Under the pieces are notes generated by a model. It was not told where the DNA came from. It was given only the letters and a program-made list of their open reading frames with translations, and made no database searches. DNA of 39,124 nucleotides, taken from Eubacteriales Family XIII. Incertae Sedis bacterium. GTDB lineage: Bacteria; Bacillota; Clostridia; Peptostreptococcales; Anaerovoracaceae. A program made the translations under genes and the position numbers. This document shows positions 8,662-16,249 of this stretch, piece after piece. The DNA lies in contig JAISLZ010000037.1 of the NCBI GenBank assembly GCA_031277015.1, positions 1 to 39,124 on the forward strand. The letters are read 5' to 3'. The first letter of the stretch is position 1; every line of letters starts with the position of its first letter.

Positions 8662-9816
8662 TTAAATCAACAACTCTATCGGGCTTTCGAGTAGCCTTTT
8701 CACCTCGCTTACGAACTGTGCCGCGAGCAGACCGTCGATAAGCCTGTGGTCCACGGACAGCGTGATGTTCATGAGCGGGCGTATCTCTATGCTCTTGCCG
8801 CCATCCTCCCCCTGTACTACCGCCGGCTCGTCCTTAGTGGCGCTCACGGCGAGTATGCCCACTTCGGGCGGGTTGATGATGGCCGTGAAGTTCTCTATAC
8901 CGAACATGCCGAGGTTCGAAATCGTGAACGTGCCGCCATGGTATTCCTCAGGCACAAGCTTTCCCTCGCGGGCTTTCGCGAATAACGGCGACGACGCTTT
9001 CGATATCTCGATGACACTCATGCGCTCCGCGCCCTTCACTACGGGAACAATCAGCCCCGAGGGGGAGGCGACGGCGATGCCGAGATTGACATTTTCGTAC
9101 TGCTCGATGACATCGCCCACGAGGGACGCGTTCATCTCGGGGTATTTGACGAGCGTCATGACGACTGCCCTCGCGATGTAGTCCGTCACGGACGTCTTCT
9201 TGTCCTGCTTGCCGTTTATGACGGCGCGCAGGGAGAGCAGTTCATAGGCATCGACCTTCTGCGTGAAGTAGAGGTGTGGCGAGGTGAATTTGCTCTCGGC
9301 GAGCCGTTCGCCTATGATCTTCCGCACCCCGGAATATGGCGTTACGCCGGCTATGCGCTTGCCGTCCTTGGTAACGGCGGCTCCCTGCGCGGCGGCAACG
9401 GCGGTTTCCGGTCCTTCGGAAGCGGCGGGAGTCGCCGCGCCCTTTGCGGCCCCGGCCCCTCCCTCGCTCACGGCTTTGAGCACGTCCGCCTTTGTGAGCT
9501 TCGCGCCGCCCGCGGCGCTGTACAAAGAGACGAGTGACACGCTCTCGGCGGCAGCTATAGCCCGGGCGAGAGGCGTGGCCCGCACGGGCGCATTCCCCGC
9601 GGCTACCTCTGACGCCGTGCCATCAAAGGCAACAGCCGAGACGGAGCTTCCTGTAGCGACGCCGGCCCCCGCCGATTCCAACCACGCAATCAAATCGGCC
9701 TCCGTGACGCCCCCGTCAAAGCCGCTACCTAAGGTGCCGCGCAGCAAATCCGTATCTACGCCCCTTTCGACCGCACGCCGCCGTGCACGCGGCGTGATTT
9801 TTATTCTTTCCTTCAT
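8662..9816 (-). CDS. acoC: Dihydrolipoamide acyltransferase (E2) lacking a lipoyl domain
   Basis: A 384-aa E2 component. The N-terminus begins directly with a peripheral-subunit-binding domain (about residues 5-47, ITPRARRRAVERG). A second such domain lies at about 78-118 (RATPLARAIAAAE). Then comes the catalytic CAT-like domain (about 150-384) ending in SVDHRLIDG, with the active-site His and Asp. No lipoyl domain with a DKA/DKT-type lysine precedes them, although most E2 proteins have one to three. The swinging arm is presumably supplied by the lipoyl domain on E3. The ATG at 9816 is preceded by AAGGTGG; an in-frame ATG at 9843 has no ribosome binding site. It transfers the acyl group from the E1 product to CoA. 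Confidence 0.92.
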   Translation of the reverse strand: MKERIKITPRARRRAVERGVDTDLLRGTLGSGFDGGVTEADLIAWLESAGAGVATGSSVSAVAFDGTASEVAAGNAPVRATPLARAIAAAESVSLVSLYSAAGGAKLTKADVLKAVSEGGAGAAKGAATPAASEGPETAVAAAQGAAVTKDGKRIAGVTPYSGVRKIIGERLAESKFTSPHLYFTQKVDAYELLSLRAVINGKQDKKTSVTDYIARAVVMTLVKYPEMNASLVGDVIEQYENVNLGIAVASPSGLIVPVVKGAERMSVIEISKASSPLFAKAREGKLVPEEYHGGTFTISNLGMFGIENFTAIINPPEVGILAVSATKDEPAVVQGEDGGKSIEIRPLMNITLSVDHRLIDGLLAAQFVSEVKRLLESPIELLI

Positions 9817-9871
9817 TGTCCCCACCTTATTGTTGCCATGCATTTATATCCAATGTACCTTAGCCCCATAG

Positions 9872-10858
9872 TCACGCGTCCGCCACAGTAAGCGCGCGGG
9901 CTTTCTCTATGATCTTGTCCTCGGACGGAATGATCGGGAACTCGAGCGCCGGACTGAAAGGCAGGGGGACATTCGGCGTGCCGATGCGCGCGATGGGCGC
10001 GTCGAGGTAGTAGAACACGTCCTCCATGACGTTCGCCGCAATCTCCGCACCCACGCCACAACGCTCATAGGCCTCGTCCACGATGAGTAGTCGCCCGGTC
10101 TTTTTGACGGATTCTATAATGGCGTCCCTGTCGAGCGGCACTATGCTCCGCAGATCTATTACCTCGCACGATATGCCATCCGCCGCGAGCTTGTCCGCGG
10201 CCTTCAGCGACTTCATCACCTGGGACGATGTCGCCACTATCGTGACGTCGTCCCCTGCACGCTTCACGTCGGCCTTGCCGATGGGGATGAGCTCCACATC
10301 GTCGTCTATATCAAATTTGTTGGTATATTCCATCTTGTGCTCGAAGAATATGACGGGATTGTCGTCTCTTATAGCTGATTTGAGCAGGCCCTTCGCCTCC
10401 TGTGCCGTCGAGGGAAGCACGACCTTCATGCCGGGAAAATGCGCCACCATCGCCTGCAGGCTCTGAGAATGTTGCGCGGCCGACGAACGTCCCGCCCCGA
10501 TAGGAGCACGGATGACCATGGGCACGGTGGCCTGTCCGCCAGACATATAGCGTATCTTAGACATCTGATTCACGACCTGGTCGGCCGCTATGAGCAGGAA
10601 ATCGGAAAACATGAGCTCGACGATGGGCCTGAGCCCAGTCAGCGCCATGCCGACCCCCATGCCGACGAAACCGGCCTCCGATATGGGCGTATCCTTGACA
10701 CGGAGGTCACCGTACTTTTCGTACAGGCCAACAGACGTCTTGAAATTGCCGCCGATGAAGGCTACGTCCTCGCCGAGCAGTAACACATTGTCGTCACGCG
10801 CCATCTCCTCGTCCAGCGCCTCCAGTATCGCATCCCTATACATTATTTCTCTCATCAT
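9872..10858 (-). CDS. acoB: TPP-dependent dehydrogenase E1 beta subunit (acetoin/2-oxoacid type)
   Basis: About 328 aa, the full length of E1-beta subunits. It carries the transketolase pyrimidine-binding half with LLGEDVAFIGG and SEAGFVGMGVGMAL, the latter including the conserved Glu that activates TPP. The C-terminal transketolase-C half follows (IDLRSIVPLD, VDEAYERCG). It pairs with the alpha subunit encoded 14 bp upstream to form the alpha2-beta2 E1 heterotetramer. ATGs at 10858 and 10855 both follow AGGAGA. The similarity is to acetoin dehydrogenase E1-beta, but branched-chain and pyruvate E1 enzymes share this fold, so the substrate stays open. Confidence 0.92.
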   Translation of the reverse strand: MMREIMYRDAILEALDEEMARDDNVLLLGEDVAFIGGNFKTSVGLYEKYGDLRVKDTPISEAGFVGMGVGMALTGLRPIVELMFSDFLLIAADQVVNQMSKIRYMSGGQATVPMVIRAPIGAGRSSAAQHSQSLQAMVAHFPGMKVVLPSTAQEAKGLLKSAIRDDNPVIFFEHKMEYTNKFDIDDDVELIPIGKADVKRAGDDVTIVATSSQVMKSLKAADKLAADGISCEVIDLRSIVPLDRDAIIESVKKTGRLLIVDEAYERCGVGAEIAANVMEDVFYYLDAPIARIGTPNVPLPFSPALEFPIIPSEDKIIEKARALTVADA

Positions 10859-10872
10859 CTGTCTCCTGTACC

Positions 10873-11847
10873 TCACCCTATCAAGACATCGTCAAAGGCT
10901 TCGGATGCGTCCGGGTACGGACTATCCACAGCGTATTTCACGGCAGCCTGTATCTCCCGCTCGACCTCGCCCTCAATGGCTGCTACCGCGGCTTCGGAGG
11001 CGCCGGATGCTATCAGCTTCGCGCGGAAGGCGCGGACAGGGCAACGCTCCATCCAATCTTTCTTCTCATCGGCGTCCCTGCGCGCGCGGTAGACCGCGGG
11101 ATCGCCGACGTGATGGCCCTGCCAGCGGTAGGTCTTGCACTCCACTATAGTCGGCCCTTTGCCTTTCCTGGCATGATCCACGGCCTCGGCCGCCGCCGCA
11201 TAGACCGCCTCCACGTCCATTCCGTCCACCACGACGCCGGGTATGCCGTACGCCTTCGCCCTGTCTGCCAGGTCGCGCGTATTTGTGACATCGCGAATGT
11301 CCACCGATATACCGTAGAGGTTGTTTTCAATAATATAGATGCAGGGCAGTTTCCACGCCGCAGCCATATTGACGCTCTCATGAAAGGTCCCCTCGTTCGT
11401 CGCGCCATCACCGAAAAAGGATACGGCCACCTGCTCCGTCCCCCTGTATACGGCGGAATAAGCCGCGCCCGTTGCGATGGGTATCTCACCACCGACTATG
11501 CCGTTCGCACCGAGGATGCCCCTGTCCATCGCCATGATGTGCATGGAACCACCCTTACCCCGGCTGTAGCCGCCCTCCTTGCCGAGTATCTCGGCCATCA
11601 TCATGTCCGTCCTGGCCCCACGCGCCACGAGGTGGCCGTGCCCGCGGTGGGAACTGCCGATGTAGTCGTCGTCGTTCAGCGCGGCGCACACGCCGGTCGC
11701 AACGGCTTCCTCGCCCAGATACAGATGCGCCAGCCCCGGCATGAGGCCCTTCTTGTAGAACTCAAAGACCTCCTCCTCAAATCTGCGCATCTTGTACATG
11801 GTTTCGTATATGCCGCCAAATGATTTTTTCGCTAATTTTTTCACCAT
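10873..11847 (-). CDS. acoA: TPP-dependent dehydrogenase E1 alpha subunit (acetoin/2-oxoacid type)
   Basis: A 324-aa E1-alpha. The TPP-binding motif starts at GDGATNEG (about residue 145) and ends at the paired Asn in IIENNLYGIS. SHRGHGH and the phosphorylation-loop-like segment YSRGKGGSMH are conserved in this family. The ATG has GGAGGAT upstream. It heads the E1-alpha, E1-beta, E2, E3 cluster. Acetoin dehydrogenase E1 splits acetoin into acetaldehyde and an acetyl group; other family members decarboxylate pyruvate or branched-chain 2-oxoacids. The AcoR-like activator nearby favours an acetoin-type role but does not prove it. Confidence 0.92.
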   Translation of the reverse strand: MVKKLAKKSFGGIYETMYKMRRFEEEVFEFYKKGLMPGLAHLYLGEEAVATGVCAALNDDDYIGSSHRGHGHLVARGARTDMMMAEILGKEGGYSRGKGGSMHIMAMDRGILGANGIVGGEIPIATGAAYSAVYRGTEQVAVSFFGDGATNEGTFHESVNMAAAWKLPCIYIIENNLYGISVDIRDVTNTRDLADRAKAYGIPGVVVDGMDVEAVYAAAAEAVDHARKGKGPTIVECKTYRWQGHHVGDPAVYRARRDADEKKDWMERCPVRAFRAKLIASGASEAAVAAIEGEVEREIQAAVKYAVDSPYPDASEAFDDVLIG

Positions 11848-11962
11848 ACCGCTATCCTCCGAGTCATGTTGGGGGAACGCTATCCCGCGAACCGCACCTC
11901 AGGGCCGCCCTTTTGATCGACGGGCACTCTAAGGCCACGCTGCCTTGCCCCTTTATTCCCTT

Positions 11963-11991
11963 AACAGGGGCCGCGAGTCACGACCCCTGTT
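11963..11991. other. Hairpin between the second small gene and E1 alpha
   Basis: AACAGGGG and CCCCTGTT form a perfect 8-bp stem around 13 nt. It lies in the 178-bp gap between the 37-aa gene and E1-alpha. It lacks a T-run on either strand, so full termination is doubtful. It may be an attenuator or processing site that lowers dehydrogenase expression relative to the symporter. No promoter could be assigned in the gap. Confidence 0.45.
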
Positions 11992-12025
11992 GACAACTTT
12001 CGGTAACCGTGTGCGCCTCAACGCC

Positions 12026-12139
12026 TCAGTCGCGCTTCTTCCTGCCGTACGCTCCGGCCATGATGCCATACACGATACCTACCGCGATGACTATCGTCAT
12101 CCAAATGAGCTCCTTGTATTCAATCCCGCTGATCCACAT
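12026..12139 (-). CDS. Tiny membrane protein, second of a pair after the symporter (37 aa)
   Basis: A 37-aa reading frame starting MWISGIEYKELIW, with one membrane segment (about residues 11-29, ending VYGIMAGAYG) and a basic tail (GRKKRD). GGAAGGTAGG precedes the ATG and the start lies 15 bp after the stop of the other small gene. The size, single helix, basic end and position behind a sodium:solute symporter match small accessory subunits known for several SSS and NSS transporters. It could stabilise or regulate the symporter. Function is inferred from context and composition, not from a recognised family. Confidence 0.7.
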   Translation of the reverse strand: MWISGIEYKELIWMTIVIAVGIVYGIMAGAYGRKKRD

Positions 12140-12154
12140 ACTGACCTACCTTCC

Positions 12155-12289
12155 TTATTTCCCATCCTGATCTTCATCGGGGATATCCTTGATGAGTATC
12201 TTACCGATGATGGCGGACACCACCGTGATACCTATGATGATAGCCGCGCACTGTCCGAAAAATTCCCAGAAAAATGTACTTCCATGCAT
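12155..12289 (-). CDS. Tiny membrane protein, first of a pair after the symporter (44 aa)
   Basis: A 44-aa reading frame beginning MHGSTFFWEFFG, with a single hydrophobic helix (about residues 9-33, rich in Ile, Val and Ala) and an acidic tail (IPDEDQDGK). A strong TAAGGAGG site, overlapping the symporter stop codon, lies 6 bases before the ATG, so translation is very probably real and coupled. An overlapping ATG in another frame at 12285 gives a protein without a membrane segment and is less likely. It is a candidate symporter accessory subunit. The acidic tail contrasts with the basic tail of the neighbouring 37-aa protein, so the two could pair. Confidence 0.75.
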   Translation of the reverse strand: MHGSTFFWEFFGQCAAIIIGITVVSAIIGKILIKDIPDEDQDGK

Positions 12290-12302
12290 GGGTTTATCCT
12301 CC

Positions 12303-13868
12303 TTACCTGGCTGCTTCCGCGGCCTTCGCCTTTCTCTGTTCCAACTCCTTGAAGTAGCCGGGCTTGCTGCCGGGGAGCACCGCCGTCAGAATGGCGCCGA
12401 GCACCACGGATATAGCGAGCGTGAGATAGGGGATAGGTATGGCCCCTATGGCCAGCCTGAATGGGGTATACGTCCACAGTATGACACATATCCAGCTAAC
12501 GACGAACACGATCATCGCTGCCTTGCCGTTGCGCTTCCAGAACAATGCGAAGATGACGTTCCAGAAGATGGGAGCAAGCCACGCGAACGCCCAGTTGGCT
12601 CCGTTGACGATCTCGGGCTTGTTGAGCGTGGCGAGCACGGCCACAACCGCCGCGAGCACTATGAATATGCGCGTGTACTTGGTCTTCGTCGCCTCGCTCG
12701 CATCCGGATGGCGCCGCAGATAGATGTCGTTCACGAATATGTTGCCGAGGCTCAGAGTGGTGATGGCGAATGTGGACAGCACGGCGCCGAGGAAGGCCGC
12801 CACGAGGATGCCTACCACCCAGGCCGGGAGTATGTCGAGCAGCAGCGCGAGGCCAGCCTGCTTGGCGGGTATGGCGTTGGCCGGCAGATTGAGGTTGCCG
12901 CTGTTCACCGCCGCAAAAGCCGCGATCCCGATGAGCGCCGTGAAGATGCCGAAGAGCCCGTTGACCGGCGCCGCCACCCACAGCGACTTGACCACAGTCT
13001 TCTCGTCCTTGGCGGCCATGGTGGACTGAAGCCCCATCTGGCTGATGCCCTGAGCGAACGTGACCGCGACCACCGTCGCAATGCCGAAGGTGACGAGCGA
13101 GCCACCCATGCCTCCCGTACCGAAGATGCTCGGATAAGCTTCGATGGGGACGGGGCCCGGCTGTTCGACACCGGCGGGCGGGTTCGCGAAGAAAGCCCCT
13201 ACGGCGTCCCAGCCTGAATATCCGTCATATGGGTTCCCCGTGAACAGATACTGCGCGAGGAATGCCGTAGCCAGGATCAGACCGGCGTACATGACCACTG
13301 TGTTGATCATGTTGACCCAACCGATCTCCTTCATCCCCGCAAGCAGCACGTACGCGAGCCCGAAAGCCGCGCCTATTATGGTGCCCACCTCAGTGGTGAC
13401 GGCGTTCTGCGTCAGCCCGTTGAAGATGATGCCGAGGGCCTGCACCTCCATGGTGAGGATCGCAAAGGTCTGCGCCGCGATGACCGCCACACAGAGCAGC
13501 GCCACTCTGTCGTCAAAAAGCATACGAATGAGTTCGGGTATGGTGTTGACCTTGAGACGCCTGACGAAACGCCCCGTCACAAGGCAGATGACGCATATCA
13601 GCACTACATGGGCTATGGAGAACCAGACGCTGATCGCGCCCATATTCCATGAGACCTCCATGATGCCGAACACGTGCACTGCGCCGAGCACGGCGAGCGC
13701 GATGGACGCGCCTACTACCGGCCACGGGAGCGAACGCCCCGCGTTGGCGAACGCACCGCTTCCCTCGCCGCCTTCCGCCGCCAACTTCTTGCCCTTCATA
13801 TAAAGGTAGAGACTGACGCCGCCGATTGAAAGAACTTCATAGATGATAACGATAAGCATTACTGTCAT
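12303..13868 (-). CDS. Sodium:solute symporter (SSS family)
   Basis: A 521-aa polytopic membrane protein with about a dozen hydrophobic helices and the broken-helix pattern of the SSS family (LeuT-like fold). The segment ALNKPEIVNGANWAFAWLAP and the conserved loop near FVRRLKVNTIPELI fit this family, whose members carry proline, pantothenate, acetate, pyruvate and related solutes with Na+. The substrate cannot be assigned. GGAGGAGGTG precedes the ATG at 13868. It is the first gene of a leftward operon that continues through two tiny membrane proteins into E1-alpha, E1-beta, E2 and E3, so it probably imports the compound that the dehydrogenase complex consumes. Confidence 0.92.
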   Translation of the reverse strand: MTVMLIVIIYEVLSIGGVSLYLYMKGKKLAAEGGEGSGAFANAGRSLPWPVVGASIALAVLGAVHVFGIMEVSWNMGAISVWFSIAHVVLICVICLVTGRFVRRLKVNTIPELIRMLFDDRVALLCVAVIAAQTFAILTMEVQALGIIFNGLTQNAVTTEVGTIIGAAFGLAYVLLAGMKEIGWVNMINTVVMYAGLILATAFLAQYLFTGNPYDGYSGWDAVGAFFANPPAGVEQPGPVPIEAYPSIFGTGGMGGSLVTFGIATVVAVTFAQGISQMGLQSTMAAKDEKTVVKSLWVAAPVNGLFGIFTALIGIAAFAAVNSGNLNLPANAIPAKQAGLALLLDILPAWVVGILVAAFLGAVLSTFAITTLSLGNIFVNDIYLRRHPDASEATKTKYTRIFIVLAAVVAVLATLNKPEIVNGANWAFAWLAPIFWNVIFALFWKRNGKAAMIVFVVSWICVILWTYTPFRLAIGAIPIPYLTLAISVVLGAILTAVLPGSKPGYFKELEQRKAKAAEAAR

Positions 13869-13931
13869 AGAACACCTCCTCCATTTGTCACCGTTGCGGC
13901 AACATGCCATTGCCCTTATCAAACTTTATTA

Positions 13932-13947
13932 AGCAACTCACATGCCA
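13932..13947 (-). promoter_or_regulatory. Sigma-54 promoter of the symporter-dehydrogenase operon
   Basis: Leftward strand: TGGCAT-GTGAG-TTGCT, one mismatch to TGGCAC-N5-TTGCW, with the GG and GC doublets 10 nt apart. The predicted start falls about 50 nt before the symporter ATG. Confidence 0.82.
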
Positions 13948-14138
13948 ACTCACGTGACGATAGAGGCAGCACGCGGTAGCGCCCCATGAAAGCGCCTAAC
14001 GGATTTGTGAAAAATATATCAAGAATACGTATATGCGTGCGCTTTGGGGCGTACGCCTATGATTGCTCCATGGGATAAAATTTATTTCCCCCCGGAATCC
14101 GCTATGGGGGATATGGAATAAATATGAGCCATAGTACT

Positions 14139-14189
14139 GTGCCAGGAATGGGAGTGATGGCACGAAATCACGTGCCATCACATGTGCCA
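14139..14189. promoter_or_regulatory. Cluster of activator half-sites including GTGCCA-N13-TGGCAC
   Basis: Half-sites are GTGCCA at 14139, TGGCAC at 14158, GTGCCA at 14172 and GTGCCA at 14184. The first two repeat exactly the palindrome and 13-bp spacer found at 3561-3585. It starts 192 bp upstream of the -24 box of the symporter operon, close to the 182 bp seen at the other site. The extra half-sites suggest stronger or cooperative binding. It could also influence the rightward acyl-CoA synthetase promoter about 80 bp away. Confidence 0.7.
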
Positions 14190-14271
14190 TGGATTATAGA
14201 TATCTCTATAAACCCATGTTGCGCAGATATGGCTTGACGACAAGCGCGCGTTGCCTCCATATAACGCATGG

Positions 14272-14300
14272 TTGACACCGTAATCTTTCGATGATAAAAT
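14272..14300 (+). promoter_or_regulatory. Sigma-70 promoter of the acyl-CoA synthetase
   Basis: A perfect TTGACA, a 17-bp spacer and TAAAAT lie about 40 bp before the synthetase ribosome binding site. Confidence 0.75.
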
Positions 14301-14346
14301 GCTTTTATAATAAAAGTATTTTTACAAAAAATTACAAGGAGGCGAT

Positions 14347-15885
14347 ATGGTAATGGCTACAGGACTCAAGATGGAGCTCAAAGTAAAATCGGTCGGGCAG
14401 ATATACAGGAACAACTATGCGCCCGACAAAACGGCTCTCGTATTCAAGGGCAAAGAGTGGACATATGGGGAATTTGACAATGCGGTCATCGCCCACGCTA
14501 ATTTTTTCAGAGCTCTCGGATTGAAACCCGGCGAGCGCGTCATACTCGACGCTCCGAACAGTCCGGATTTCATCTTCACCTATTTCGGTGTCGTCAGAAA
14601 CGCCGCCATCATCGTCCCGGTCAACCCTATGTTCACGCGGAGGGAGCTCGGCTACACGTCGAAGGATGCGGGCGCGAAGTATCTGGTCATAAGTGACTCC
14701 GTGCTCACGCAACATGAATACACGAAGCGCCAGCTATCAGACGAACTCGGTATCAAGGTCATCGTGATAGACGATGATTTCAGGCAAAGGGTACAGGACA
14801 GCCCGCGCGAGGACTTCGACCTCGTAGACCACGCGCAGACGATCTCGACCTACCTCTACACATCGGGAACTACGGGCGTTCCAAAGGCTGCCATGCTCTC
14901 ACACCACAACCTTACCATCAATGCCATGCAGACGAATACCGCGTTTGACACTGACGGGTCGGATCGTTTCATACTCGTTCTACCCCTCTTTCACGTACTC
15001 GCGTTCACATGTGTCACCCTCATGCCACTCGCCACGGGGGCAACGGTATACCTCATCGAGAGTTTCCGTCCTAAGGAGTTCATCGAGGAACTCACCGCAA
15101 AGAATATCACTGTATTCATAGGCGTCCCCGCAATGTATGTCGTTCTGGTCAATGCGGGAAAACAGCACGTACAGTTCCCGGATCTTAGGCGCGTCATCTG
15201 TGGAGGCGCACCTCTGCCCATAGATACCATCAATGGGATGAAGGATGGCCTTGGACTCGAAGTCGTCGAAGGCTATGGGCTCACGGAAGCCTCCCCGGCG
15301 TGCCTGTTCAACCCCATCCACGGAGTGCACAAACCCGGTTCCGTAGGTGTCCCCTTCCCTTTAAACGAGTGCAAGGTCGTAAACGAAGCGGGAGATGAAC
15401 AGCCCGCCGGCAAGCCGGGGGAACTTCTCGTCAAGGGGCCCAACATCATGCAGGGTTACTATAACCGACCGGAAGAAAACGCAGCTACGATCGTGGATGG
15501 ATGGTTACATACCGGCGATATCGCTCAGACAGACGAGGACGGTTACTTCTATATCGTAGACAGGATCAAAGACCTCATCATCGTGTCCGGACTGAACGTC
15601 TACCCGAGGGAGGTGGAGGAAGCCCTATTCGAACACCCGCGCGTAGCCGAGGCCGCAGTCATAGGCGAGCCGGACAAACTGCGCGGCGAAGTCGTCGTGG
15701 CCTATGTCGCGCTGAAAGAAGGCGAAGACATTCACCACAAGGAGCTCTTGCGTTTCCTGAAAACGCGCCTATCGCAGTACAAGCTCCCACGCCGAATCAA
15801 TATAGTGGACTCCCTGCCCCGCAACAGCTCAGGCAAAGTCCTAAGGCGCGTACTGAAAGAAAGCTCCGTGAAAGATGATAAGTAA
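14347..15885 (+). CDS. Acyl-CoA synthetase / AMP-dependent acid:CoA ligase
   Basis: A 512-aa adenylate-forming enzyme. The phosphate-binding loop YTSGTTGVPKAAML is near residue 172, the motif EGYGLTEASP near 313, the hinge GDIAQTDEDGYFYIVDR follows, and the C-terminal catalytic Lys is in NSSGKVLRR. It activates a carboxylic acid as acyl-AMP and transfers it to CoA (or a carrier protein). Chain-length preference cannot be read. AAGGAGG precedes the ATG; a second ATG two codons on is also possible. It is transcribed rightward alone and converges on the ACP-FkbH cluster, so it could feed acyl groups into that pathway or serve the catabolic island to its left. Confidence 0.92.
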   Translation: MVMATGLKMELKVKSVGQIYRNNYAPDKTALVFKGKEWTYGEFDNAVIAHANFFRALGLKPGERVILDAPNSPDFIFTYFGVVRNAAIIVPVNPMFTRRELGYTSKDAGAKYLVISDSVLTQHEYTKRQLSDELGIKVIVIDDDFRQRVQDSPREDFDLVDHAQTISTYLYTSGTTGVPKAAMLSHHNLTINAMQTNTAFDTDGSDRFILVLPLFHVLAFTCVTLMPLATGATVYLIESFRPKEFIEELTAKNITVFIGVPAMYVVLVNAGKQHVQFPDLRRVICGGAPLPIDTINGMKDGLGLEVVEGYGLTEASPACLFNPIHGVHKPGSVGVPFPLNECKVVNEAGDEQPAGKPGELLVKGPNIMQGYYNRPEENAATIVDGWLHTGDIAQTDEDGYFYIVDRIKDLIIVSGLNVYPREVEEALFEHPRVAEAAVIGEPDKLRGEVVVAYVALKEGEDIHHKELLRFLKTRLSQYKLPRRINIVDSLPRNSSGKVLRRVLKESSVKDDK

Positions 15886-15920
15886 AATAATGATGTCGGC
15901 GGCTTATCCGCCACAGCGAT

Positions 15921-15950
15921 GCGTGAAACCCGCAAAAGCGGGTCTCACGC
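15921..15950. terminator. Bidirectional hairpin between acyl-CoA synthetase and ACP
   Basis: GCGTGA-ACCCGC and GCGGGT-TCACGC form a 12-bp stem with one internal mismatch and an AAAA loop. It contains the stop codon of the leftward ACP gene and follows the rightward synthetase. There is no long T-run, so termination is inferred from stem strength and its position between convergent genes. Confidence 0.6.
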
Positions 15951-16205
15951 AGTTGGCGCTTCACGCAGCGTCTCGATCTTGTCGGCGATAGCGCCCACAG
16001 ACGTCAACTCAGGGATATCGTCACTGTCAAACTGTACGTCGAACGCCTCCTCGATCTCGAATATCAATTGAATATGTGATACGGAATCCCATTCCTTCAG
16101 GTCGTCGCCGCTGGTCTCGTCCGTTACAGCAAGCGAGTCGTCACCAAAAAAGGACCTTATCACATCGCCCAATTCCTCAATGATATCTTTTCTTTTCATT
16201 TTCAT
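15945..16205 (-). CDS. Acyl carrier protein (first, downstream copy)
   Basis: About 86 aa, acidic and helical. The phosphopantetheine attachment serine is Ser41 in EWDSVSH. The flanking pattern (LIFEIEEAFDVQFDSDDI) is typical of ACPs in modular or dedicated pathways rather than the housekeeping DSLD type. Three in-frame ATGs (16211, 16205, 16199) follow AAAGGAA; 16205 has the best spacing. It is the last gene of the FkbH/KAS III cluster. FkbH-like proteins load a glyceryl or similar acyl group onto a dedicated ACP, and this one is two genes downstream of FkbH. A hairpin terminates the cluster inside its stop region. Confidence 0.88.
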   Translation of the reverse strand: MKMKRKDIIEELGDVIRSFFGDDSLAVTDETSGDDLKEWDSVSHIQLIFEIEEAFDVQFDSDDIPELTSVGAIADKIETLREAPTA

Positions 16206-16249
16206 TTTCATTTCCTTTCACGAACAAGACGGCGGATATCATCCCCGGT

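Larger units (their letters stand above)
13869..14346. other. Divergent regulatory region between symporter operon and acyl-CoA synthetase
   Basis: This gap of 478 bases contains a sigma-54 promoter facing left, a cluster of four GTGCCA/TGGCAC half-sites, and a sigma-70 promoter facing right. It is AT-richer than the flanking genes. No credible small gene was seen in it. Confidence 0.7.

Noticed and set aside
12189-13217. A 342-codon rightward frame opposite the symporter gene.
   Set aside because: The product is highly charged and repetitive, as expected from the complement of a membrane-protein gene, and lies over the strongly supported symporter.
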